Shown piece after piece: positions 1 through 5,293 of a stretch of 5,336 nucleotides of DNA. The stretch lies in the NCBI GenBank assembly GCA_027047735.1, contig JALTUD010000397.1:1-5336 (forward strand). The letters are read 5' to 3'. The position numbers and the translations under genes are program-made. Origin of the DNA: Flavobacteriales bacterium. GTDB taxonomy: Bacteria; Bacteroidota; Bacteroidia; Flavobacteriales_D; Parvicellaceae. Within the stretch, counting starts at the first letter, position 1; every line of letters begins with the position of its first letter. A model generated the notes under the pieces. It searched no databases, was not told the DNA's origin, and was given only the letters and a program-made list of their open reading frames with translations.

Positions 1-1
1 C

Positions 2-325
2 TACAAAGTTCAAAAAGAAAAACGTATCGGAATGTACGCAACACTCACCAAAAGACAACCCGAATTAGGTGATAACTTCGAGATTTCATTTACTATTGAC
101 AGTCAAGTTCAAATGATAGACTTAGAGAATGAACGAGCAAATCTATTGTCTTTCCTTAGAAAAGAACTCAACAACTACGGAATTTCTCTAGCCATAAAAG
201 TAACTGAACACGAAGAAAGCGGAACGCAGTATTTGAGTGGTAAAGATCGATTTTTGCAAATGGCTGATAAAAATGAACATCTTCATACACTAAAAAATAA
301 CCTAGGTTTAGATATTGAATACTAA
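2..325 (+). CDS. dnaX: DNA polymerase III subunit gamma/tau, C-terminal end (partial)
   Basis: This is the 3' end of an open frame that enters from the left edge; 107 residues are visible before the TAA stop. The ATG at 32 is internal, because the frame stays open upstream of it. The visible part has a short beta-rich stretch (ELGDNFEISFTIDS), then LLSFLRKELNNYGISLAIKV, then a KDRFLQMADKN block and a final LKNNLGLDIEY. From memory, this order and these words match the tail of Bacteroidota DnaX, the clamp-loader subunit of the replicative polymerase, where the C-terminal region is the tau-specific part. The ATPase domain lies outside the window, so the call rests on tail similarity alone. The next gene starts 12 bases after the stop, suggesting cotranscription. 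An unrelated protein with a similar tail cannot be excluded. Confidence 0.72.
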   Translation, partial: YKVQKEKRIGMYATLTKRQPELGDNFEISFTIDSQVQMIDLENERANLLSFLRKELNNYGISLAIKVTEHEESGTQYLSGKDRFLQMADKNEHLHTLKNNLGLDIEY

Positions 326-337
326 ATCAAATCCTCT

Positions 338-1846
338 ATGAAAAACATTAAAAAAGTATTTCCGTTTATTGTTGTTTTATTTTTGATTGTACTAATAGTA
401 CTTGGCTATCAATTCACTCAACGAAAAAATAAATTTGCTCCCGGTAAAATAGTTCCCGTAAATGCCCAAGTTGTTTTATACACTTCTCCACACTCCATAG
501 CTCTGGACTTTTATCATTTACTCCGACACAACCCTACTCTTTTGGATTCAATCGTTGACACCAAAATTGACCTCAAAGAAATACAAAAAAATGCTAAAGG
601 AAATGGAATCAATCCACTTGAGGATATCATTCTTTATCAATACAAAGACAATGACGAACCCGTCATTGGAATAATTTTGGATATTTTTAACCCTGAACAA
701 TTCTACAATTTCATCTCACCAAAAGGCTATATGCTAACCGAATATAAAGGAGGAAGAATATTGCAGTTTCCCAACGGAAGCACAATATTGGAACAAGGAA
801 AAAAAACAGTACTTCTAAAATACTTAAATCCCGATGCTAAATTTAACGAGGAAAACGCACAACAACAATTTGATATTATTTTTTCATCTCCAAAAAGATT
901 GGTTGACATTTCTCCTAATTTCAATGAATTTATTAATGCTCCGAAACACATTGGTATGTGGGTGAGCAAAAACAATAAAGAACTCACCGAAATAGGAGAT
1001 GTATTTCATATTCTCAATAATTTCGGAGACAAAGCTGTAAACCTTACGGCAAAGAAAAAAAATATTGAAATTAATGCTTCTTTAGAACTGCTTAACCAAA
1101 ACTTTTTTGTACAGACCAACAAAAAAACCGTAAAATTGTCAACCCATGAAATTGCAAAACTAAGTCTGACAACTCACCCCAAATACGCCTATAATATAAT
1201 TGCTCAAAGCCTTCCTTCTTCACTTGATTTTATTGAAAAGTATTTCTCCGGAGAAATTTGTTTAGCTTTTATCGGGTACAGAACAACTCCCGTTTATACA
1301 ACAAAAGTTGTAGAAAAAATAGATTCTAAAACCTTCCATACCGTAAAAGCCTTAGATACTGTAGAATTTAGCCCCTTAATAAACGTACCGGAATTAATGA
1401 GCGTAGCTAAAATAGTTCACCCAAATAAACTTATCGAAGAACTGAAACAAGATACTTCAGTTATACAAGAAAACAACTACTTTAAAATTCATCATCCTAT
1501 TTTTATTAATGATTTCTTATATTTAAAAGTAACCGGTAAGCACCTTTTTATAGGTACTTGCCCTAAGTTCAATGACATATTGCCTGAATTTACAACCTTT
1601 AGTTTTTGTTATCACGTCCATAAATCCATTGCAAAATATCCACCTAAAAATGCCGTGCAAAAAATGGGATTATTAGCCCTTCCGGAAGTTCCGATTTCTG
1701 CAATTAACATCTATTACGATACCATAACCCCTACTTCTTTACACCTTAAAGGCGATATTAATTTCACACAAAATAAACACCATTCCATTCTGCAATTGAC
1801 AGGTGAAATTTTAAAGTACAGAGGATTATTAAAAGGTTTTTTCTAA
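338..1846 (+). CDS. Membrane-anchored extracytoplasmic protein of unknown function
   Basis: The protein has 502 residues and I do not recognise its family with confidence. Residues 1-6 are basic (MKNIKK) and are followed by a strongly hydrophobic stretch at about 7-25, then QRKNK. No lipobox cysteine is visible, so this looks like an uncleaved membrane anchor with a large domain of about 475 residues outside the cytoplasm. The body is soluble and mixed alpha/beta, with no further membrane helix. An early stretch, VPVNAQVVLYTSPHSIALDF, followed by a GINPLEDIILYQY block, recalls the layout of the DUF3352/DUF4836 type of anchored surface proteins. That is an impression, not an assignment. No Shine-Dalgarno sequence precedes the ATG, which is usual in Bacteroidota. 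It lies 12 bases after the dnaX-like stop and 34 bases before the next gene, so it is probably in the same operon. Base composition resembles the neighbours. Confidence 0.85.
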   Translation: MKNIKKVFPFIVVLFLIVLIVLGYQFTQRKNKFAPGKIVPVNAQVVLYTSPHSIALDFYHLLRHNPTLLDSIVDTKIDLKEIQKNAKGNGINPLEDIILYQYKDNDEPVIGIILDIFNPEQFYNFISPKGYMLTEYKGGRILQFPNGSTILEQGKKTVLLKYLNPDAKFNEENAQQQFDIIFSSPKRLVDISPNFNEFINAPKHIGMWVSKNNKELTEIGDVFHILNNFGDKAVNLTAKKKNIEINASLELLNQNFFVQTNKKTVKLSTHEIAKLSLTTHPKYAYNIIAQSLPSSLDFIEKYFSGEICLAFIGYRTTPVYTTKVVEKIDSKTFHTVKALDTVEFSPLINVPELMSVAKIVHPNKLIEELKQDTSVIQENNYFKIHHPIFINDFLYLKVTGKHLFIGTCPKFNDILPEFTTFSFCYHVHKSIAKYPPKNAVQKMGLLALPEVPISAINIYYDTITPTSLHLKGDINFTQNKHHSILQLTGEILKYRGLLKGFF

Positions 1847-1880
1847 TTATCTATCTCAGTCTATTTCAAATCAACATTAA

Positions 1881-2882
1881 ATGAAAATATACTTAAATAA
1901 ACTTCGTCAGGAAAAATCAATCTTTTGGTTTTGGGTTGATGTATTCATGATTATTTTAGTCATTGTCAATCTACTTTGGATGGGATTTGACATGGCTTTC
2001 AGTACAAAAATATTCCGAGAGATTATATACAATATCAACGAACCTTTTTTTGTTTACTATTACGAAAATATTCATCCTAACTTTTTATTTTACGATTTAT
2101 TTTTCGTTTCCGTTTTTATTACCGAATTTGTCCTTAGATGGTGGCACGATAGCCATAAAAAACACTATGTAGATTGGCATGCTTACCCAATATATCATTG
2201 GTACGATATTATTGGATGTATTCCATTACAAGCCTTTCGTTTTTTAAGACTTATAAGAATTTTTTCATTGGTTATTCGCCTACATAAAAAAGGCGTTATT
2301 GATATTCGTGAATGGTGGTCTTACAAATTATCAATGAAATATTATTCGATTTTTGTGGAAGAGGTATCCGACCGCGTTACGGTAAATATCATTTCCGGAG
2401 CACAAGAAGAAATCAAAGAAGGAGCTCCGATGATAAATAAAATTGTTACGGAAGTTGTTCAGCCACAACAAGAAGTACTCTCAAAATGGGCGTCTGAAAG
2501 AATTAAATACGCCTCAACTAAAGTATATAATGACAAAAGAAATGATATAAGAAATTATGTTGCATCAGCCGTAAAAGAGGCTGTAGAACACAACAAAGAA
2601 ATATCCGATTTAGAAAAAATACCGGTCATCGGTAAACAAATAGCCAAAACTCTTGAAAGTTCAATCGGCGACATTACATACAACGTTATAGAAAAAACCA
2701 TGATAGACTTAGCTACTGAAGACACCAGTGCTATAATCGAGGAAATTATTGAAGTCAGTCTTGAAACAATAACCCACCCTTCGGATGCTGTAGAATTTGA
2801 AGAAGCAACCAAGGAAATGGCTATACAAACATTGGAAATCGTAAAAGAACAAGTCAAAGTAAAACGGTGGAAATCAAAATAA
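1881..2882 (+). CDS. Voltage-sensor-like four-helix membrane protein with helical cytoplasmic domain, no pore
   Basis: The 333-residue protein has about four membrane segments in its first 137 residues: S1 near 16-38, S2 near 68-88, S3 near 104-116 and S4 near 118-135. S2 reads FITEFVLR, with F79, E82 and R86 in the FxxExxxR spacing of the gating-charge transfer centre of voltage-gated channels. S3 reads YDIIGCIP, with acidic D109. S4 carries R120, R123 and R126 at three-residue spacing, then R133. The S3-S4 turn is only a few residues long, as in CNG/Eag-type channels. There is no S5, pore loop or S6; residues 140-333 are hydrophilic and predicted helical, with a KIPVIGKQIAKTLES block at 246-260. 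Automated annotation would probably say ion transporter, but the visible protein lacks a permeation pore. It could be a proton channel of Hv1 type, a voltage sensor coupled to the cytoplasmic domain, or a non-sensing scaffold. The gene ends at an inverted repeat overlapping its stop codon. Confidence 0.85.
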   Translation: MKIYLNKLRQEKSIFWFWVDVFMIILVIVNLLWMGFDMAFSTKIFREIIYNINEPFFVYYYENIHPNFLFYDLFFVSVFITEFVLRWWHDSHKKHYVDWHAYPIYHWYDIIGCIPLQAFRFLRLIRIFSLVIRLHKKGVIDIREWWSYKLSMKYYSIFVEEVSDRVTVNIISGAQEEIKEGAPMINKIVTEVVQPQQEVLSKWASERIKYASTKVYNDKRNDIRNYVASAVKEAVEHNKEISDLEKIPVIGKQIAKTLESSIGDITYNVIEKTMIDLATEDTSAIIEEIIEVSLETITHPSDAVEFEEATKEMAIQTLEIVKEQVKVKRWKSK

Positions 2883-2930
2883 TTTTTTACAATAAAAATG
2901 ATGCAAGTCATTTTTATTGTAAAAAATTAT
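2879..2930 (+). terminator. 23-bp perfect inverted repeat at the stop codon, probable terminator
   Basis: The left arm (2879-2901) and right arm (2908-2930) are perfectly complementary over 23 bp around a 6-base loop, TGCAAG. The stop codon TAA of the preceding gene (2880-2882) lies within the left arm. The stem is almost entirely A and T, with one C-G and one G-C pair. The top of the hairpin is an A-tract stem followed by a U-run (TCATTTTTATTG), which fits an intrinsic terminator, although the U-run is itself base-paired. It separates two groups of co-directional genes. It could instead act as an mRNA 3'-end stabiliser. Confidence 0.6.
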
Positions 2931-2979
2931 AAAATATAAAGTGATTTTAATATATTACAGGTCTAAAACTCTCACGACT

Positions 2980-3507
2980 ATGGCCTTTAATAAAAAAAAT
3001 CCGATTGACCCAATTGTTGTTCGTCCGCGTTTCAAACTATATTCAGCACTAAAAGAACAAGAAGTCATCGACCATATCCTAAAAAAAATAGAAGACGACC
3101 CGACAGTTACAGGAAAAATAAGACACAACAAAATTGACATCTCCGCACCCAAAAAAGAGCTACATTACTGGTCGCCGGAGTTACACATAAACATAGAAAA
3201 AAGCGAATTTAAAGACGGAACTTGCCTAAATTGTATGTTAGGGCCTCAACATAATGTATGGGCTACATTTGTCGCTATATACACACTTATCGGACTCATC
3301 ACTTTTTTCGGCGGAATGTTTGCTTTGGTTAAACTACAATTAGGAACAGTTTCTAATTGGCTATTACTTTTTCCCATTGCATTATTGTTAGTCGCAGGAG
3401 TTTACTTAATTTCGTACTTAGGTAAGAAAAAAGGACATCCGCAATCAATACACTTACTTAAATTCCTATATAAATCAATTGACGATGCGGAAATAATACG
3501 AAGATAA
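2980..3507 (+). CDS. Two-helix membrane protein of unknown function
   Basis: I chose the ATG at 2980, giving 175 residues. The frame is open back to a GTG at 2941, but the extra 13 residues (starting VILIYYRSKT) look unlike a natural N-terminus, and MAFNKKNP is a plausible start. The N-terminal 90 residues are hydrophilic, with a WSPEL block at 64-68 and a C82-L-N-C85 pair immediately before the membrane. Two hydrophobic segments follow at about 92-117 and 124-147, separated by a short turn, then a basic GKKKGHPQ and a short helical tail. The layout (WSPEL, then GP and VWATF leading into the first helix) recalls uncharacterised small membrane proteins of Bacteroidota; the function is unknown. 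The stop lies one base before the xerD start, so the two are very likely cotranscribed and translationally coupled. The CxxC pair could bind metal or form a disulfide, but it may also be incidental. Confidence 0.82.
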   Translation: MAFNKKNPIDPIVVRPRFKLYSALKEQEVIDHILKKIEDDPTVTGKIRHNKIDISAPKKELHYWSPELHINIEKSEFKDGTCLNCMLGPQHNVWATFVAIYTLIGLITFFGGMFALVKLQLGTVSNWLLLFPIALLLVAGVYLISYLGKKKGHPQSIHLLKFLYKSIDDAEIIRR

Positions 3508-3508
3508 T

Positions 3509-4420
3509 ATGATTTGGGAAAGTTACATAAAGGGATATAAGACCTATTTAAAACTAGAAAAAAACCTTTCTCAAAACACCATAGAAAGCTACGGAAACGA
3601 TATTGATAAACTCAAACAATATTTTACGTCAATCGCATACCAAACAAAATCTCCGGACAACATTACTTATGAAGACTTCCAAGAATTTTTAAGCTGGATA
3701 AGCACCATCGGTCTCGGAGCAAGAACACAAGCTAGACTAATCTCCGGAATAAAATCATTCTACCAATACCTCACGGAAGAAAACATCATTACACAAAGTC
3801 CGGCCTCACTCATCGAAACACCAAAAATCGGCAGAAAACTACCCGACACACTATCCGTTGAAGAAATTGACACTATCATCAACAGCATAGACCGAAGCAC
3901 TCCGGAAGGAGAACGAAACGTTGCTATATTTGAAGTTTTATACGGAAGCGGACTCCGCGTAAGCGAACTAACGAACCTTAAACTTTCCGATATTTATTGG
4001 GAAGACGAACTATTAAAAGTAACAGGGAAAGGCAACAAACAACGCTACACACCAATTAGTCCGAAAGCGATAAAACACTTAAAAATATACATCAACGAGG
4101 TAAGAAATCATCAAAAAATTCAGTCCGGATTTGAAGATTTTACTTTTCTAAACAGAAGAGGAAAATCCCTTACTCGCGTAATGATTTTTACCATCGTAAA
4201 ACAACAAACCTTAAAATCCGGAATTACTAAAAATGTATCCCCTCATACATTCAGACATTCTTTTGCCACACATTTGGTAGAACGAGGAGCAGACTTACGT
4301 GCTGTACAAGATTTACTGGGTCACGAATCCATCACCACAACGGAAATTTACACACATCTCGACCGCACTTACCTTAAACAAATACTGACAGACTATCATC
4401 CATGGGCAAATAAATTGTAG
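3509..4420 (+). CDS. xerD: Site-specific tyrosine recombinase XerD
   Basis: The 303-residue length is normal for XerC/XerD. The N-terminal SAM-like core-binding domain covers about residues 1-105 (YLKLEKNLSQNTIESYGNDI, then the ARLISGIKSFYQYL helix). The catalytic domain follows, with the complete active site: R150 (GSGLRVSEL), K174 (TGKGNKQR), H246 and R249 (HTFRHSFATHL), H272 (LLGHESI) and nucleophile Y281 (IYTHLD). The enzyme family resolves chromosome dimers by exchanging strands at dif, normally with a XerC partner and FtsK. No dif site or partner gene is seen here. I prefer XerD to XerC because of the overall sequence and the closing LTDYHPWA, which resembles the usual XerD tail; the two paralogues are hard to separate by eye. 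It is spaced one base from the upstream membrane-protein gene, and ssrA begins 93 bases downstream. Its composition matches the neighbours and nothing suggests a recently acquired integrase. Confidence 0.9.
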   Translation: MIWESYIKGYKTYLKLEKNLSQNTIESYGNDIDKLKQYFTSIAYQTKSPDNITYEDFQEFLSWISTIGLGARTQARLISGIKSFYQYLTEENIITQSPASLIETPKIGRKLPDTLSVEEIDTIINSIDRSTPEGERNVAIFEVLYGSGLRVSELTNLKLSDIYWEDELLKVTGKGNKQRYTPISPKAIKHLKIYINEVRNHQKIQSGFEDFTFLNRRGKSLTRVMIFTIVKQQTLKSGITKNVSPHTFRHSFATHLVERGADLRAVQDLLGHESITTTEIYTHLDRTYLKQILTDYHPWANKL

Positions 4421-4434
4421 CAAAAACCAACATT

Positions 4435-4459
4435 TTGTCCACTTTTTTAAATACCTTTG
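4435..4459 (+). promoter_or_regulatory. Probable ssrA promoter (Bacteroidota type)
   Basis: TACCTTTG at 4452-4459 is an exact match to the Bacteroidota -7 consensus TAnnTTTG. A TTG at 4435-4437 could serve as the -33 element, but the spacer is only 14 bases against the usual 17-23, so that half is uncertain. Transcription would start at about 4465, leaving a leader of about 50 bases to be removed by RNase P at position 4514. Confidence 0.65.
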
Positions 4460-4470
4460 CATTTCGCACA

Positions 4471-4499
4471 ATATTTGCGTCGCAATTCTATGCAAATAT
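4471..4499 (+). other. Leader hairpin upstream of ssrA
   Basis: ATATTTGC (4471-4478) is the exact reverse complement of GCAAATAT (4492-4499). With an inner G-T wobble and a T-A pair, the stem reaches 10 bp around a 9-base loop. It would form in the ssrA precursor, just 14 bases before the mature 5' end. A competing pairing also exists: TTTGCAT (4456-4462, overlapping the -7 box) with ATGCAAA (4490-4496). It may help processing, or end xerD transcripts; neither role is shown by sequence alone. Confidence 0.45.
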
Positions 4500-4513
4500 C
4501 AATCAACAATAAT

Positions 4514-4907
4514 GGGGGCGATTTTGGCTTTGACAGCGAGAGTAACATTATTGTAAGCATGTGGAGTGTCGTGAATGTAACTCCTAAATCATTATTCACA
4601 ATCTCTTAATTGGAGAAAACAACTACGCGCTTGCTGCCTAATCACAGGATGTGATTCGGCTTAATCCCACACAAGGTGTTGGGACAAGCACCCTGAGTAT
4701 AGCTACCCGTTCATCGGCTGTACTTATATGGGTTCGTTGGTATGAACTGGCGTAAACAGTACCTTTATGTTTACGTGAGATAATAAAGGATAAGCGTTAG
4801 ACAGGTTGCTTTTTACCGGTCTAACGTCGAAAATCAATAAAAAGATAAACATGTAGAAAGCAATAGTGCACCTTGTTTGGACGAGGGTTCGACTCCCTCC
4901 GCCTCCA
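4514..4907 (+). ncRNA. ssrA: tmRNA (transfer-messenger RNA)
   Basis: tmRNA rescues stalled ribosomes by acting as alanyl-tRNA and then as a short mRNA that tags the nascent protein for proteolysis, working with SmpB. The 5' end GGGGGCG (4514-4520) pairs with CGCCTCC (4900-4906) to form a 7-bp acceptor stem with one G-U pair. The T arm has a 5-bp stem (GAGGG 4883-4887 with CCCTC 4895-4899) around TTCGACT. The conserved GGCTTTGACAGCG follows the acceptor. Helix P2 is visible: CATTATTG (4546-4553) with CAATAGTG (4861-4868), and GCATGT (4557-4562) with ACATGT (4849-4854). A late hairpin, CGTTAGAC (4795-4802) with GTCTAACG (4819-4826), belongs to the pseudoknot region. The discriminator base is A4907; the genome continues CAA, so the CCA end must be added enzymatically. 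The mature length is about 397 bases including CCA. It is one-piece, not permuted. Confidence 0.97.
4612..4641 (+). other. tmRNA tag reading frame (GENNYALAA)
   Basis: Within ssrA, the codons GGA GAA AAC AAC TAC GCG CTT GCT GCC TAA encode GENNYALAA and a stop. Translation resumes at GGA after the charged alanine is added, so the full tag is (A)GENNYALAA. The ALAA ending is the standard ClpXP-type degradation signal. Tags of the form GExNYALAA are characteristic of Bacteroidota. Confidence 0.95.
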
Positions 4908-4960
4908 CAAACAGTTTTCAGTATAAGAGCGTGGAATAGGCACTTAAAAATTTAGAAAGC

Positions 4961-4990
4961 ATCGAATATATTCGGTATTTTTATTTTTTT
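4961..4990 (+). terminator. Probable intrinsic terminator of ssrA
   Basis: A short hairpin (ATCGAA 4961-4966 with TTCGGT 4971-4976, one U-G pair, loop TATA) is followed directly by a T-rich run, ATTTTTATTTTTTT, to 4990. It lies 54 bases beyond the mature 3' end, which fits a trimmed tmRNA precursor. The stem is weak. The stronger hairpin at 5000-5056 may supply backup termination. Confidence 0.55.
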
Positions 4991-4999
4991 AGGGCGTTC

Positions 5000-5056
5000 C
5001 CCCAAAACACAAAAAGCACATACCCTATCGGGATACGTGCTTTTTGTATTTTGGGG
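5000..5056. other. 20-bp hairpin in the repeat element, terminator-like
   Basis: The left arm 5000-5019 and right arm 5037-5056 pair at 19 of 20 positions; the one mismatch is C5008 against A5048. The apex adds CCC (5023-5025) with GGG (5030-5032) around TATC. The core reads AAAAAGCAC...GTGCTTTTTG, the A-tract, GC stem, T-tract form of a bidirectional intrinsic terminator. The outer CCCC/GGGG pairs are part of the fixed frame of the element. Confidence 0.7.
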
Positions 5057-5074
5057 TCGGGCTATCCGCTATAT

Positions 5075-5107
5075 CTTTTGGTTTGCATAAAGCAAACAAA
5101 CCAAAAG
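5075..5107. other. Second hairpin of the repeat element
   Basis: CTTTTGGTTTG (5075-5085) pairs perfectly with CAAACCAAAAG (5097-5107), an 11-bp stem around an 11-base loop. A competing register is available, because GTTTGC (5081-5086) also pairs with GCAAAC (5092-5097), so the apex can be redrawn as a longer stem with a 5-base loop ATAAA. Confidence 0.65.
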
Positions 5108-5119
5108 GATGCCGCTCCT

Positions 5120-5174
5120 ATCCCTAACGCGTGTAAAATCGGCGGATAGAAAGTGAATTTTTGGTTTCTTAGAC
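5120..5174. repeat. Direct repeat, copy 1 (55 bases)
   Basis: It begins ATCCCTAACGCGTGT and ends with AGAAAGTGAATTTTTGGTTTCTTAGAC. It aligns without net gaps to positions 5282-5336. The outer parts are nearly identical, and the middle (about 5135-5147) differs. Its first 11 bases are also the right end of the structured element at 4991-5130. Confidence 0.75.
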
Positions 5175-5179
5175 AATGA

Positions 5180-5219
5180 ATAAAAATTTTGCATAGCACC
5201 CGCTATGGAAAATTTTTAT
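5180..5219. other. 18-bp hairpin between the direct repeats
   Basis: The left arm 5180-5197 and right arm 5202-5219 pair at 17 of 18 positions, with one G-G mismatch (5191/5208), around the loop ACCC. The apex reads CATAGC ACCC GCTATG, below which lies an A/T-rich stem. No U-run follows, so it is not a typical terminator. It is the best-formed secondary structure in the last 200 bases. Confidence 0.7.
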
Positions 5220-5266
5220 GAAGACGGATAAGGAATCAAAAAACGCTTTATAGCGTCTATTTTGCT

Positions 5267-5293
5267 CGTGTTAGGGATACAATCCCTAACGCG
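5267..5293. other. Hairpin joining opposite-facing repeat ends
   Basis: GTTAGGGAT (5270-5278) is the exact reverse complement of ATCCCTAAC (5282-5290), with a 3-base loop ACA. Outer pairs C5267-G5293 and G5268-C5292 and a T-G wobble extend the stem to 12 bp. The left arm is the reverse complement of the right end of the element at 5120-5130, and the right arm is another copy of it, so two ends in opposite orientation appear to meet here. Confidence 0.7.

Larger units (their letters stand above)
4991..5130. repeat. Structured intergenic repeat element, AGGGCGTT...ATCCCTAACGC
   Basis: This stretch starts with AGGGCGTT and ends with ATCCCTAACGC, so GCGTT and AACGC form an inverted terminal pair. 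Inside are two strong hairpins (5000-5056 and 5075-5107) separated by TCGGGCTATCCGCTATATC, and a GGATGCCGCTCC segment leads to the right end. I recall intergenic elements of this wording (GGGCGTT, CCCC...GGGG, TCGGGC, CCGCTATATC, GGATGCCGCT, CCCTAACGC) recurring in many Flavobacteriia genomes, where the hairpin arms vary and these words stay fixed. That is memory, not a search. No plausible protein is encoded. Its orientation and function are unknown; a REP-like element moved by a transposase acting in trans, or a structured RNA, are both possible. Confidence 0.6.

Noticed and set aside
1963..2172. Plus-strand 69-codon hydrophobic open frame
   Set aside because: It is an out-of-frame shadow of the membrane-helix-coding part of the gene at 1881-2882; its hydrophobicity follows from T-rich codons.
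2555..2911. Minus-strand 118-codon open frame
   Set aside because: It is antisense to the voltage-sensor-like gene, runs through the inverted repeat and shows no recognisable protein features. The same reasoning removes the minus-strand frames at 727-987, 2955-3152 and 4313-4495.
2941..2979. GTG start giving a 188-residue membrane protein
   Set aside because: The extra 13 residues are not like a natural N-terminus, and the GTG lies only 11 bases after the inverted repeat; the ATG at 2980 is the better start.
3223..3234. CxxC pair as a zinc ribbon or redox motif
   Set aside because: There is only one pair (C82, C85), next to a membrane helix, with no second pair or thioredoxin-like context; it is too little for a functional call.
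4873..4910. A separate tRNA gene at the TTCGACT arm
   Set aside because: The T arm and acceptor belong to ssrA: the 5' partner strand is at 4514-4520, and there is no D arm or anticodon arm nearby.
3509..4920. Recombinase next to a tmRNA gene, suggesting an integrated genomic island
   Set aside because: ssrA is a common integration target, but an island integrase usually lies beyond the 3' end. This recombinase lies on the 5' side, looks like housekeeping XerD, and no second copy of the ssrA 3' end is seen in the 4908-5336 stretch.
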